Below, one piece after another: positions 13,680 through 22,282 of a stretch of DNA of 53,402 nucleotides (within the stretch, counting starts at the first letter, position 1; every line of letters begins with the position of its first letter). Source of the DNA: Acidobacteriota bacterium (GTDB lineage: Bacteria > Acidobacteriota > Terriglobia > Terriglobales > Acidobacteriaceae); assembly GCA_013290025.1 (NCBI GenBank), contig JABCYV010000005.1, positions 1 through 53,402 of the forward strand, given 5' to 3'. The translations under genes and the position numbers were made by a program. The notes under the pieces were generated by a model, which worked only from the letters and a program-made list of their open reading frames with translations, had not been told where the DNA came from and searched no databases.

Positions 13680-15962
13680 CTATTTGACTATTTGCCCCTG
13701 CACGAGCGTTCCCGAGGCTGAGTATCCCGGCCAGGAGATCGCGAACGCGCCTGTACCAGGCCCCCCTGCTGTCGCCGTCGCCGTGAAGTTGACAGCCGAA
13801 CCATTCTGAAGCGTCCCAGTGCCGGAAATCTGAATCGTGTTAGTGCCGATACGTACTAACGAGAACCCGGCGGTATCCGACAACAGGATATTGGCCGAGG
13901 TGTCCAGATAGGTCAGAGTGCCTTCGCGAAGCGATGTTCCAGACAGTTTGTGGCTTTCGACGAGAAGGCCAAAATTGCCTGTGCCGGTTCCAATATTGAA
14001 GAGCCCCGCGCCGCTGCCGACATTGGGAAGCACGCCCGGCCCAGCCGTCTGCTTCGTGTACCAGGTGAAGGCACTTCCAGCAGTAGGGTTATCTTCGGAG
14101 AAGGCGATGTGGATCAAACCAAGCGGATCGTGCGTCAGTTCAGCGTACTCGGCCAGTTCGCGATTGCCCGGCGGCATGGCCGTGTTGCAGTTGAGACCCT
14201 GAGTGCAAATAGAGCCGTAATGCACGACTCCAGCCATCTGGTCCGCGGTGCCGGTGTTTGTGCCGCTCGCGACTACATACTGAACCGCGGGCGTAGTCAA
14301 CGTGGTGTTGACCAAGGCATAGAAAATCTTCCATTTTGCATTGGCAAATACAGTCTGGTTATTGGGGTCGCCGACTACATTCGTGCCATACCAAAAGACC
14401 CCAATGCTGCCCTGATCTCCAGCGGTCAACCAAGGGAGCATCGCCGTCGCTGTTGAACGATCGTTGGGATTGTTGATTTGAACCGCCTTGGACCACGTTT
14501 TGCCCTGGTTGTTTGACCAGACGACATACACATTCTGGCCAGTCTGATGGCCGTTGGAGTCGAACTGCTGGGTACTGAATGCCACAAAAACGGCGCCATC
14601 GTTGTCCACGGCAATGGGTGTGAAAACGTTGCCCAGCGTAGCGCCTGGGGGTGCGGTGAAGGCGAGGGTCGAGGTGAAACTCAGTTTCGACGGAGGCCCG
14701 CTCAACGGCAACGGGGGCAGGTTGCACGGTGCCGGACAGGATGCGACGTAAAGATCAACTCCGTCCGCCGAGGTGAATGGGGTATAGACGGTGCTATTTG
14801 GCGTCCCTCCTCTCAAGTCGCCCGGGAAGGCGACGATATTGGAATGGAAACCTGTTTGAGGCGTGCCCGCCAGTATCGCCTGGCTCACGAGAGCGCCATT
14901 GGGGTAGGTGATGCCTCCGTCGTCCGACTGAGTGACGATCAAACTATTGGTGCCTTGCAGGTCTGCACCGAGCTGCACTGTGATCAGGTAGTCACGCGAC
15001 GTGCCCACTCCTGCCAGCCACATGCGGTCCACCACCTTGGCTGGAGAGTCTCCGGGGAGAAATGTATTGCCCATATCGTGCGAAGTTTGCAGGTTGATAT
15101 CGGCGAGGTTCAGGCTGGAATAGTAGAGCCGCCCAGTGCTGTCGCCGAATAGCTGGTCGGCCGCAAACGGGGACCCAAGTGCCAGATCCTCATCGCCACC
15201 GCCGGCGCCCTTGTCGGGCTGACCCAGATAGGTGAATGTGTTGCCGAAATCGGTTGAGCGCCAAAGATCGGACCCGGCAGGCACGCCTTCAATGGCCGAC
15301 ACATAGATGTTGCCAAACGGGTCGATCACGATGCCTGGTTCAACATCCTGTCCTGCGGAACCTGAAGGGGGAGTGGCAACCAGCAGAAGATCGGACGTGA
15401 ACTGGAACATCTGCGGGCCAAACTTGCCATCGGGATCCAACGTATACGAGGCTGCAAGCTTCGCAATGGGCGGAGGAGTGGGTTGCAGCGTCACCGTACC
15501 AGTGTAGGAAGTGCCCGGCACTCCGAGGGAGAAGCTGGCGTAGATTGTGTAGATGCCATTCGCGGGATGCTCCAGCCGGGTCAACTGGCCGGTGACAAAG
15601 CTGTTCGTCGAAGTGGCGACGGGGCCGCCGCCAAAATAATCGTACATGTCAAATTCATTTGTGTTCCCCGTCCAGCCGAATTGAATGTTGACGCGAAAAT
15701 TGGGGTGTGCGGTGCGAAAGGCATTAGAAACACTCACGGTCAGGGTAAATACATCGCAATAACCAGCCGTTTGGCAGGTAGCGGGATCAAAGGTCGCCGG
15801 ATTTATTGTCGCGGTCGTTCCCGTGTAGGTCAGTTTTGTGGAACTCCCGCTCAGCGTTTCCGCGGAGGGCGTAGCCCCGTGCATGGCGGGCATAAACACA
15901 AACCCTAGCGTGATGACGGCGGCGGTAAGGCGCAGCGCACAGAAAGACTTGCGTAGGTCCAT
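13680..15962 (-). CDS. Large secreted BNR/sialidase-fold protein
   Basis: 760 residues with a GGAGGGTGATTC ribosome site. Residues 1-29 are a signal peptide ending MHGA. After a beta-rich N-terminal domain comes a propeller-like region with BNR-type Asp-box motifs: GSDLWRSTDFGNTFTYLGQP, TQSDDGGITYPNG and WSNNQGKTWSKAVQINNP. The C-terminal region is Gly/Thr-rich and low complexity. BNR repeats occur in sialidases but also in many non-enzymatic exported propellers; I see no sialidase FRIP motif or catalytic set, so an enzyme call is not supported. Location: outside the cell or outer surface. Confidence 0.82.
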   Translation of the reverse strand: MDLRKSFCALRLTAAVITLGFVFMPAMHGATPSAETLSGSSTKLTYTGTTATINPATFDPATCQTAGYCDVFTLTVSVSNAFRTAHPNFRVNIQFGWTGNTNEFDMYDYFGGGPVATSTNSFVTGQLTRLEHPANGIYTIYASFSLGVPGTSYTGTVTLQPTPPPIAKLAASYTLDPDGKFGPQMFQFTSDLLLVATPPSGSAGQDVEPGIVIDPFGNIYVSAIEGVPAGSDLWRSTDFGNTFTYLGQPDKGAGGGDEDLALGSPFAADQLFGDSTGRLYYSSLNLADINLQTSHDMGNTFLPGDSPAKVVDRMWLAGVGTSRDYLITVQLGADLQGTNSLIVTQSDDGGITYPNGALVSQAILAGTPQTGFHSNIVAFPGDLRGGTPNSTVYTPFTSADGVDLYVASCPAPCNLPPLPLSGPPSKLSFTSTLAFTAPPGATLGNVFTPIAVDNDGAVFVAFSTQQFDSNGHQTGQNVYVVWSNNQGKTWSKAVQINNPNDRSTATAMLPWLTAGDQGSIGVFWYGTNVVGDPNNQTVFANAKWKIFYALVNTTLTTPAVQYVVASGTNTGTADQMAGVVHYGSICTQGLNCNTAMPPGNRELAEYAELTHDPLGLIHIAFSEDNPTAGSAFTWYTKQTAGPGVLPNVGSGAGLFNIGTGTGNFGLLVESHKLSGTSLREGTLTYLDTSANILLSDTAGFSLVRIGTNTIQISGTGTLQNGSAVNFTATATAGGPGTGAFAISWPGYSASGTLVQGQIVK

Positions 15963-16360
15963 GAATCACCCTCCGGTGCATGTGTAGACGACCGGCCGAG
16001 GAAGCCCTATCCAAGGGCAGAGTAATACTGTGAGCCTGGCCGGGACTCAATCAGGTCGGCACGGTATGTCGTGCAGGGATCTGCCGTAGTCAGGAAACAT
16101 CGGCGGACGCTGGCGGCAGCTCATCTAGGGCACCGGCTCTCACAGGCCTGGCTAGATGCGGCACCGTGGCTGTGTGCCTTCGCAAGATGGCGTTCGGGAC
16201 GTATCTGAGTACCCAGCGCAGGTCTAACCGATGGTGGTCGGATCGGGGGCAAAGCGGAAGGTGCCTAGGCAGCTGACGTCGTCTGACAGTGGCCATTCTC
16301 TCCGACGACCCCACGTGTAAGTCATGTCTCGGCTATCACAGCTAAATTGCGGACAAACTC
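15963..16360. other. Intergenic region, nothing recognised
   Basis: 398 bp between the stop of tlyA and the start of the secreted BNR protein, both on the minus strand. It should hold the promoter of the latter. The open frames present are short and have no credible start or composition. No clear terminator for tlyA is seen. Confidence 0.5.
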
Positions 16361-17110
16361 TCAAACGATTCCGTACAGCAGGAATTCCCGGTTGCCTTCC
16401 GCGCCCAGGATTGGGGACTCGACGACGTCGGTTTCAGCGCACTTCAGGGCGATGAGCACCTGACGCACTTTTTCTACGGCAATCTTTTGCGCTTCCAGGT
16501 CGCGCACGATACCTCCCTTTCCTACTTGTTCCCGGCCAACTTCAAACTGTGGTTTGACGAGCACGACAATCTGGCAGCCGCGACGTTGCTCTGGGGTCTC
16601 GGGTAGAGCGGCGGTGATGACCACAGGTAGAACCAAGGTTGCAGATATGAAGGAAAGATCCATCACGACGAGATCCACGATCTGTCCAACTTGTTTGCGA
16701 GTGAGATAACGGGCGTTAGTTTTTTCCAATAAGCGGACGCGGGGATCCTGGCGCAAGCGAAAATCAATCTGGCCGTGACCGGTGTCCACAGCAATCACAC
16801 GAGCCGCGCCGTACTGCAGCAAGCAATCGGTGAAGCCGCCGGTGGAAGCGCCTACGTCGAGACAGACTTTTCCTCTAACATCGATATGCCAGTGCGCGAG
16901 AGCTTTCTCCAGCTTCAGGCCGCCGCGGCTGACGTATTTCAAATCTTCGCCGAGAAGACGAATGTCCGCCGCCGTATTCACTCCCGCACCAGCCTTCTCT
17001 ACTTTTTGTCCGTCCACCAAAACTTTGCCGGCGAGGATCATGGCCTGGGCGCGCTCCCGCGAGGCTGCCATACCGCGTTCCAACAGCAATTTGTCGAGCC
17101 TGACCTTCAA
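16361..17110 (-). CDS. tlyA: TlyA-type rRNA methyltransferase (S4 + FtsJ-like)
   Basis: 249 residues from a TTG at 17110 with GGAGG five bases upstream; a GTG at 17122 is possible, and a much longer frame runs upstream but looks non-coding. TlyA proteins 2'-O-methylate rRNA (16S C1409 and 23S C1920 in mycobacteria). An S4 RNA-binding domain (KVRLDKLLLERGMAASRERA to about residue 60) is followed by a Rossmann methyltransferase domain: YVSRGGLKLEKAL, SAM motif LDVGASTGGFTDCLL, then VVMDLSFIS and VLVKPQFEVG carrying the catalytic Asp and Lys. It lies downstream of yebC but a terminator separates them. Confidence 0.92.
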   Translation of the reverse strand: MKVRLDKLLLERGMAASRERAQAMILAGKVLVDGQKVEKAGAGVNTAADIRLLGEDLKYVSRGGLKLEKALAHWHIDVRGKVCLDVGASTGGFTDCLLQYGAARVIAVDTGHGQIDFRLRQDPRVRLLEKTNARYLTRKQVGQIVDLVVMDLSFISATLVLPVVITAALPETPEQRRGCQIVVLVKPQFEVGREQVGKGGIVRDLEAQKIAVEKVRQVLIALKCAETDVVESPILGAEGNREFLLYGIV

Positions 17111-17313
17111 TTCAGCCTCCACGAATGTGGCGCGAATCCAGTTTGCATCCGGCAACACTAACGTGCCAGCACCCGGCTGTGTGCAAAATGTAGAAGCCAC
17201 TCTCGCTGAGACAGTTGCGAAGGTACTTTCCCGCTTTTGCACAGAATTTTGCACCGCAGTGTTGAAAAGTCTTCCCAGCGATGTTTTGCGTCTCGAAGAA
17301 GCTGGAAATTCAT

Positions 17314-17346
17314 GACAAAAACAACAGCCGCCCTGGCCTGGGCGGC
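17314..17346 (-). terminator. Intrinsic terminator after yebC
   Basis: On the minus strand GCCGCCC pairs with GGGCGGC (17327-17346, 6-base loop) and is followed by TGTTGTTTTTG. It lies 39 bp after the yebC stop. Confidence 0.8.
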
Positions 17347-17385
17347 TTGATTCTTTCACCTCGTGCAATTCTGGTGCGAGCAATG

Positions 17386-18135
17386 TTAGCCAGCGACTTC
17401 TTCGAGCAGCTTTTGATCGATGTCGAAATTGGAATGCACGTTCTGGACGTCGTCATGCTCTTCGAACGCTTCCATCAGCCGGATCATGGTGCTGGCCGCG
17501 GCACCTTCTAACTTAATGTAATTCTGCGGAATCATGGCCACGCTGGAAGAAACAGGTTGAATGCCCGCTTTCTTGACCGCGTCCAGAACAGCTTCGTATG
17601 CCGCGGGCTCGCACAGTACTTCCCAATTGTCTCCGTCATCGCGCAGATCCTCAGCTCCAGCGTCGAGCACAATTGTCATCAGGTCGTCTTCTTTGGCGGC
17701 TGATTTGGGGATAACGATGTCGCCCTTCTTGTGAAACATCCAGGAGACCGCGCCAGCCTCGGCCATGTTGCCGCTATTTTTGCCGAAGACGTGCCGAATT
17801 TCGCTTACCGTGCGATTGCGGTTATCGGTGTTGATGTCAAGCAGGATGGCGACGCCACCGGGGCCATAGCCTTCGAGTGAAAATTCTTCGTAAGTTGCGC
17901 CCGGCAATTCTCCAGTGCCGCGCTGGATGGCGCGCTTAATATTGTCGGCCGGCATGTTTTCGGCTTTGGCAGCGACAATGGCGCCGCGCAGACGCGGGTT
18001 GGCATCAGGATCTCCGCCGCCATTTTTGGCAGCAATCGAAATTTCCTTGATCAAGCGGGTAAAAATCTTGCCACGCTTGGCGTCGAGCGCGCCCTTTTTA
18101 TGTTTGATTGTGGCCCATTTTGAATGGCCGGACAT
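17386..18135 (-). CDS. yebC: YebC/PmpR (TACO1-like) family protein
   Basis: 249 residues, full length. The family N-terminus MSGHSKWATIKHKKGALDAK is intact, with RGKIFTRLIKEISIAAKNGG, PADNIKRAIQRGTGE, and the acidic middle domain with YGPGGVAILLDINTDNRNRT. Members were annotated as DNA-binding regulators; more recent work on YebC and mitochondrial TACO1 points to a ribosome-associated role in translating proline-rich stretches. The gene is followed by its own terminator and preceded by 170 bp with no gene. Identification is firm; which role dominates here cannot be told. Confidence 0.95.
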   Translation of the reverse strand: MSGHSKWATIKHKKGALDAKRGKIFTRLIKEISIAAKNGGGDPDANPRLRGAIVAAKAENMPADNIKRAIQRGTGELPGATYEEFSLEGYGPGGVAILLDINTDNRNRTVSEIRHVFGKNSGNMAEAGAVSWMFHKKGDIVIPKSAAKEDDLMTIVLDAGAEDLRDDGDNWEVLCEPAAYEAVLDAVKKAGIQPVSSSVAMIPQNYIKLEGAAASTMIRLMEAFEEHDDVQNVHSNFDIDQKLLEEVAG

Positions 18136-18304
18136 GGAGATACCTCGTGTTTATTGAACTTTAGGTTGAGCTGTGTTGTTTGCGCCGATTCCAACCGCCA
18201 AGGACTCGCCCGTAGAGGAGATCACTAGATTACCCTCGGGATTTGCCTCGAAACTACGCAGGCGAATAAAAATTATAGCACGGTCGAAGCAGGGAACTGG
18301 CGAT

Positions 18305-18802
18305 TCATCCAGGCCCAGGACCAGGGCGGCGGGGAGGTACTTCTTGCAGATTTTGCCGCGCCTTGTACGCATAGAGCACGGCTAACAGTGGCGGCGCGAG
18401 TAGGACTCCCCAGAATGGAATGAGAATCCCGAGGACGAGGGGCGTCAGGATCGATGCCCAGATGGGCACCTTCGCTGTTCGCTTCATGATGTATGGCTGC
18501 AGGAGAAAACCGTCCACCACCACAATTGCCGCGTACAAGATGAGAACGTAAAGAGGATGCTCCCAATCTTTCCAGCTCAGAGCGGCAGTGAGCGCTGGAC
18601 CAATCATACCCAGCGCTGGTCCAACGTGGGGCACGAACTGCAAAGCAGCGGCCAGCAGGGCCCAGAAAGGCGCCCATGGCACTTTCAGCAGATAAAGCCC
18701 AATCAGCCACAAGGCTGCGACAGCGAGCGAGTCTTGCAACTGGGCGATGATCCAGTTCTTAAGCGCGCCGCCGGTAGTGCGAACGTGGTCTCCGAGATCC
18801 AT
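18305..18802 (-). CDS. AI-2E/PerM-like membrane protein, N-terminally short
   Basis: 165 residues from the ATG at 18802. The frame is open up to 19000 but the upstream part overlaps the divergent sigma gene's 5' end and does not look coding. The product matches only the C-terminal half of AI-2E/PerM transporters: LKNWIIAQLQDSLAVAALWLIGLYLLKVP, FVPHVGPALGMIGPALTAALS, and YAAIVVVDGFLLQPYIMKRT, with about four membrane helices, then a Pro/Gly tail. The usual length is about 350 residues, so this is a truncated gene or a genuinely short variant. The family exports small molecules or ions, poorly defined. Confidence 0.65.
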   Translation of the reverse strand: MDLGDHVRTTGGALKNWIIAQLQDSLAVAALWLIGLYLLKVPWAPFWALLAAALQFVPHVGPALGMIGPALTAALSWKDWEHPLYVLILYAAIVVVDGFLLQPYIMKRTAKVPIWASILTPLVLGILIPFWGVLLAPPLLAVLYAYKARQNLQEVPPRRPGPGPG

Positions 18803-18862
18803 CCTGCTGAGGAATTCTGTCAGGCTCAGTTGGCAGCTCCACAGGTAATTTGGATGCAGATT

Positions 18863-18888
18863 GTAAACCTCGGACGCTGAAACTCGTC
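18863..18888 (+). promoter_or_regulatory. Candidate ECF-type promoter of the sigma operon
   Basis: GTAAAC at 18863-18868, 16 bases, then CGTC at 18885-18888, resembling the AAC / CGTC pattern of many ECF sigma promoters, 26 bp before the sigma start codon. This would fit autoregulation. Inferred by eye only. Confidence 0.3.
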
Positions 18889-18914
18889 CATAGTGACAAC
18901 AGGAGACGAAGCGA

Positions 18915-19502
18915 GTGGAGTCGGCGCTGACCGCTACTTTGAACCCGGCTGTGCAGGCCCCAGCAGAAGCCATATTGGCGTCGAGTTTTGAAGACATCAT
19001 GCGACGACATCAGCGGCGGGTGCATCGCGTGATTTACCTGCTGGTTCGGAATGAAGACATCGCTGACAATTTGACTCAAGAGTGTTTCCTGCGCGCCTAT
19101 CAGAAACGGGCCAGCTTCCGCGGTGAATGCCGGATCGAAACCTGGCTGCTGCGAATTGCCCTCAACCTGGTACGCGATCACGGGAAGAACCGGCGGGCGT
19201 CATTCTGGAGACGGTTGATCGGCGTGGAAGAGCACGACGAGGCCGCTCAACCGCTGCGGTTTGCCTCGCTGGAACCGTCGCCGGAACGGGTGCTGCTGGC
19301 GCGTGAAGAATTGCAGTCGGTGTGGAACGCGCTGTCTTCGCTGTCGCCGCAGCAGCACGAGATTTTCTTTCTCCGCTTCGCGGAAGAAATGCCGCTGCTG
19401 GAGATCGCTGAACTGCTTGAACTCAAAATCGGCACGGTCAAAGCACAGTTAGCGCGGGCGACCGGGAAACTGCGAGAAATGAAGGAGAAGCAATGGAGAT
19501 AA
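18915..19502 (+). CDS. ECF-family RNA polymerase sigma factor
   Basis: 195 residues from a GTG with AGGAG nine bases upstream. Sigma region 2 spans about residues 25-92 (MRRHQRRVHRVIYLLVRNED, NLTQECFLRAYQK, ETWLLRIALNLVRDH) and region 4 about 135-190 (LSSLSPQQHEIFFLRFAEEM, LLELKIGTVKAQLARATGKL). Region 3 is absent, as expected for ECF factors. The next gene overlaps by 10 bp and encodes a membrane protein placed like an anti-sigma factor, and the third encodes a Spy-like periplasmic protein. Together they suggest a response to envelope stress. Confidence 0.92.
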   Translation: MESALTATLNPAVQAPAEAILASSFEDIMRRHQRRVHRVIYLLVRNEDIADNLTQECFLRAYQKRASFRGECRIETWLLRIALNLVRDHGKNRRASFWRRLIGVEEHDEAAQPLRFASLEPSPERVLLAREELQSVWNALSSLSPQQHEIFFLRFAEEMPLLEIAELLELKIGTVKAQLARATGKLREMKEKQWR

Positions 19503-19951
19503 TTCGCCATCTTAGTGATGATGAACTCGCAGGTTTGACGTTGGCGAGCGACGAGCAGTATCTCCGGGAGACGCTGGCGAAGCTGCCCGCATGTGCGCAG
19601 ACAGCAAATCAACAACCGGATGAGTTCTGGCAGGAACAGCGCGCCAAAGTGTGGTCACGCGTGGCGCAGGCGGAGCGTAGTATCGCCCAACGCTTCCCGG
19701 TGTTGACGTGGGCGGCGGTGGCAACCATGATTGCAATTGCTATCCTCATGCTACACCGCACTCCGACACCGGAGATTCGACAGGCCCGATTCGATCCCGA
19801 CCATGAATTACTTATCGAAATAGAACGTGCGGTGCAAAGCGACGGCCCGGAGGCGCTGGAGCCGGCCGCTCTGTTGGCCCAGGAAATGATACAGGCAAGA
19901 CCCAGTAGGAACACGCCGATTCACAAAATGGAGGTCAGTCATGAGAATTAA
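19493..19951 (+). CDS. Putative membrane anti-sigma factor
   Basis: 152 residues, overlapping the sigma gene by 10 bp, so translation is probably coupled. The N-terminal cytoplasmic part (MEIIRHLSDDELAGLTL, then KLPACAQT, FWQEQRAKVWSRVAQAE) is followed by one membrane helix at about 69-88 (VLTWAAVATMIAIAILML) and a short periplasmic tail. There is no HXXXCXXC zinc motif, so it is not a classic ZAS anti-sigma. The call rests on position, size and topology. It should bind and hold the ECF factor until an envelope signal arrives. Confidence 0.7.
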   Translation: MEIIRHLSDDELAGLTLASDEQYLRETLAKLPACAQTANQQPDEFWQEQRAKVWSRVAQAERSIAQRFPVLTWAAVATMIAIAILMLHRTPTPEIRQARFDPDHELLIEIERAVQSDGPEALEPAALLAQEMIQARPSRNTPIHKMEVSHEN

Positions 19952-20522
19952 ATCCGTCGCTACAGCCGTCGCGCTGCTGTTTCCACTGTGCTTGCACGCG
20001 CAAGGTCCACAGACTACGCAAGGGCCGCCCCCTTCTGCTCGCGGGAAGGTGCTCGTATACCATGGGGAACTGGGTAAGTGGTGGCAAAATTCTGATATCG
20101 CGAAGAAACTGCAACTCAGCGAAGGACAGATCAGCCAGTTGGATCAGATTTTCTACGATCACAAGGTCAAGCTGATTGACTACGGCGCCGAGATGGAGAA
20201 GCAAGATCTGAAATTGCAGACGCTGCTCGACGCTGACGTCCCGAATGAAGGCCAGGTGGAGGGACAGGTGGACCAAGTGCTGGCGGCAAGAGGCAAACTG
20301 GAACGCGAGTTCACCATCATGAATTTGGATTTGCGAAAGGTGCTTTCCCTGGATCAGTGGCGGCAATTACGATCGATTCGCGGGCAGGGCGGAGCATTTG
20401 GCGACAAGGTCTTTTTCCATAAGGTGTTGCCTCCTGGCGCTCCGCCTCTTCCGCCATTGCCCGAGGGCGGCGTTGCGATTCCGGATCAGCCCCGCCCTCC
20501 GGGTGCTGAAGAAATGTTCTGA
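19941..20522 (+). CDS. Spy/CpxP-like periplasmic protein
   Basis: 193 residues with an 11-bp overlap with the anti-sigma gene. Residues 1-21 form a signal peptide ending HAQ. The mature part is helical with the LTXXQ-type motifs of Spy/CpxP: LQLSEGQISQLDQIFYDHK and LSLDQWRQLRSIRG, separated by a long charged helix (MEKQDLKLQTLLDAD). The tail (about 163-190) is Pro/Gly-rich. Spy is an ATP-independent periplasmic chaperone and CpxP tunes an envelope stress kinase. Here it could feed back on the sigma/anti-sigma pair. A terminator follows. Confidence 0.78.
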   Translation: MRIKSVATAVALLFPLCLHAQGPQTTQGPPPSARGKVLVYHGELGKWWQNSDIAKKLQLSEGQISQLDQIFYDHKVKLIDYGAEMEKQDLKLQTLLDADVPNEGQVEGQVDQVLAARGKLEREFTIMNLDLRKVLSLDQWRQLRSIRGQGGAFGDKVFFHKVLPPGAPPLPPLPEGGVAIPDQPRPPGAEEMF

Positions 20523-20540
20523 AATAGGAAAGCCCTCAAG

Positions 20541-20582
20541 AGCCGCATCGTTCTCGTAGGGGAACGGAGCGGCTATTTTTTT
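20541..20582 (+). terminator. Intrinsic terminator of the sigma operon
   Basis: AGCCGC (20541-20546) pairs with GCGGCT (20569-20574), with an inner CGTTC/GAACG stem, followed by ATTTTTTTC. It lies 18 bp after the Spy-like gene's stop. Confidence 0.88.
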
Positions 20583-20626
20583 CGTGTTAAACTTTCCATT
20601 AAACCTATCTCCAAGGAAAAGTTGGG

Positions 20627-21322
20627 ATGAAATTCGGCGTCATCGTTTTCCCCGGATCGAACTGTGACCACGATGCCTACTGGACGATCCAACAAGTGGC
20701 CAAGCAAGCGGCCACGTTTCTGTGGCACGAATCGCACGATCTCGAAAACTGTGACGCGATCATCGTGCCCGGAGGGTTCGCTTATGGAGACTATCTCCGC
20801 ACCGGCGCCATCGCGAAGTTTTCGCCGGTGATGGAGTCGGTGGGCAAGTTCGGGGCTGGCGGCGGATTGGTCCTGGGTATCTGCAATGGCTTCCAGATCC
20901 TGTGCGAGGCAGGCTTGCTGCCCGGAGCGTTCATGCGGAATGTGGGCCTGAAGTACGTCTGCAAACCGGTTCACGTGCGGGTGGAAAACGCTGATACTCC
21001 GTTCACCAATGCCTGCCGACAAACTGAAGTTCTGACCATCCCGATTGGCCACATGGAGGGTAATTATTTCTGCGACCAGGAAACTCTCGAGGAGTTGCGC
21101 CGAGAGCAGCGGATTGTGTTTCGTTACTCGACGCTAGCCGGAGAAATCACGGCCGAAGCCAATCCCAATGGATCGCTGGAGAACATCGCCGGCATCTGCA
21201 ATTCGGGCCGAAACGTGCTAGGTATGATGCCTCATCCCGAACGCTTCAGCGAGCCGGAACTAGGCGGAACGGAGGGATTCAAGATCTTCGAATCCCTGGC
21301 GGGCGCCATGGCGGCAAAGTAG
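20627..21322 (+). CDS. purQ: Phosphoribosylformylglycinamidine synthase subunit PurQ
   Basis: 231 residues. PurQ is the glutaminase subunit that feeds ammonia to PurL, with PurS as the third partner, in step four of de novo purine synthesis. The class I amidotransferase triad is visible: Cys86 in [12 protein letters not shown], and His203 and Glu205 in MMPHPERF. The start [17 protein letters not shown] is diagnostic. AAGG lies upstream of the ATG. No purL or purS is adjacent, so the pur genes are scattered in this organism. Confidence 0.96.
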   Translation: MKFGVIVFPGSNCDHDAYWTIQQVAKQAATFLWHESHDLENCDAIIVPGGFAYGDYLRTGAIAKFSPVMESVGKFGAGGGLVLGICNGFQILCEAGLLPGAFMRNVGLKYVCKPVHVRVENADTPFTNACRQTEVLTIPIGHMEGNYFCDQETLEELRREQRIVFRYSTLAGEITAEANPNGSLENIAGICNSGRNVLGMMPHPERFSEPELGGTEGFKIFESLAGAMAAK

Positions 21323-21537
21323 ATCTTCTGTAGAATATTCGCACCAGATCTTGGGCATGAACCATTGCACAGTTTGGGGCGGTGCAGCTTGATAGGGAAG
21401 CGAGCCAAACGCGCGATTATTGCGTCGAAAAAGAACGCAACGCAACGCGCGGCTCGCCCAGATTCCACACGGCGCAAAGAACGCTTGTTCGGAATGACAA
21501 TCAAACCGCACCACTACCCACAGTTTGGAGGCCGTTG

Positions 21538-21558
21538 ACAACCTTCGCGGAAGGTTGT
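21538..21558. terminator. Perfect 9-bp hairpin between purQ and the barrel gene
   Basis: ACAACCTTC pairs exactly with GAAGGTTGT around GCG. No long U-tract follows on the plus strand (GTCTCTAACT), so it could be a weak purQ terminator or a leader structure of the next gene, whose start is 31 bp away. Confidence 0.4.
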
Positions 21559-21589
21559 GTCTCTAACTAGGAGATCTCAGAAAGACCAC

Positions 21590-22237
21590 ATGAGAAAGAA
21601 CCGGCCTGTGACCACGACGCAGGCGCAGTCCCGATCTCTTATTCAAGATTGCCAGATGACCCTGATCAAACGGGGGTCAACCACCGTTTTCCTATCCTTA
21701 TTCTTGTTCATCGTAGCATCTCTGCCGTCCGCGGCCCAGGACGTACCTCGTATAGAAGTTTTTGGTGGCTATTCCTACTTGCGGTTTGATAGCCGTTCTT
21801 TCGGCTTCGCGGGTAGCTCCAATCTCAACGGATATAATCTGGCGCCAGCTTTCAACGTATTCCACGGCTTCGGCGTGGTTGGGGAACTAAGCGGCCAGTA
21901 CGGGTCCCATCTGAATCTTCGTGACGTAGCGGTTGGTCCTCAAATCCTGTATCCGAGGAACAATCTGATTTTTTTCGCCCATGTGATGTACGGCGACGCG
22001 AGAACGCACGTGAGCGTTGGAAACGGGCCGGGGGACACCGCACGCGTGATTGTGGCGGGGGCTGGCGCTGATCTGCATTACTCTTCCCGGCTCTCTATCC
22101 GCGTGGTACAGGTTGATTATCTGCGTACGAGTTTATTTCATGGCACGCAAAACAACGTCCGAATCTCCACCGGGCTGGTATACCACTGGGGTGAGATCAA
22201 GGAAAAGAAACACAAGATGCCGGGCAAGGCGCCCTAG
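21590..22237 (+). CDS. Outer-membrane beta-barrel protein
   Basis: 215 residues from the ATG at 21590. An internal ATG at 21656 would give MTLIKRGSTTVFLSLFLFIV, a better-shaped signal peptide, so the start is uncertain. After the AAQ cleavage region comes VPRIEVFGGYSYLRFDSRS, the standard first strand of small porin-like barrels (GGYSY), then alternating aromatic strands and a final ISTGLVYHWG. About eight strands are likely. Location is the outer membrane; function unknown. The next gene starts 45 bp on, so the two may be cotranscribed. Confidence 0.78.
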   Translation: MRKNRPVTTTQAQSRSLIQDCQMTLIKRGSTTVFLSLFLFIVASLPSAAQDVPRIEVFGGYSYLRFDSRSFGFAGSSNLNGYNLAPAFNVFHGFGVVGELSGQYGSHLNLRDVAVGPQILYPRNNLIFFAHVMYGDARTHVSVGNGPGDTARVIVAGAGADLHYSSRLSIRVVQVDYLRTSLFHGTQNNVRISTGLVYHWGEIKEKKHKMPGKAP

Positions 22238-22282
22238 AGGCATGATCTGCATTGCTCCTGTTTCTGCGGTAGAGGGAACTTC

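Noticed and set aside
14547-15152. Open frame of about 200 codons on the plus strand
   Set aside because: Antisense shadow of the secreted BNR-type protein; no recognisable protein features.
17111-17383. N-terminal extension of TlyA
   Set aside because: The extra 91 codons cover the terminator of yebC and have no similarity to TlyA; a TTG with a strong ribosome site at 17110 fits the family start.
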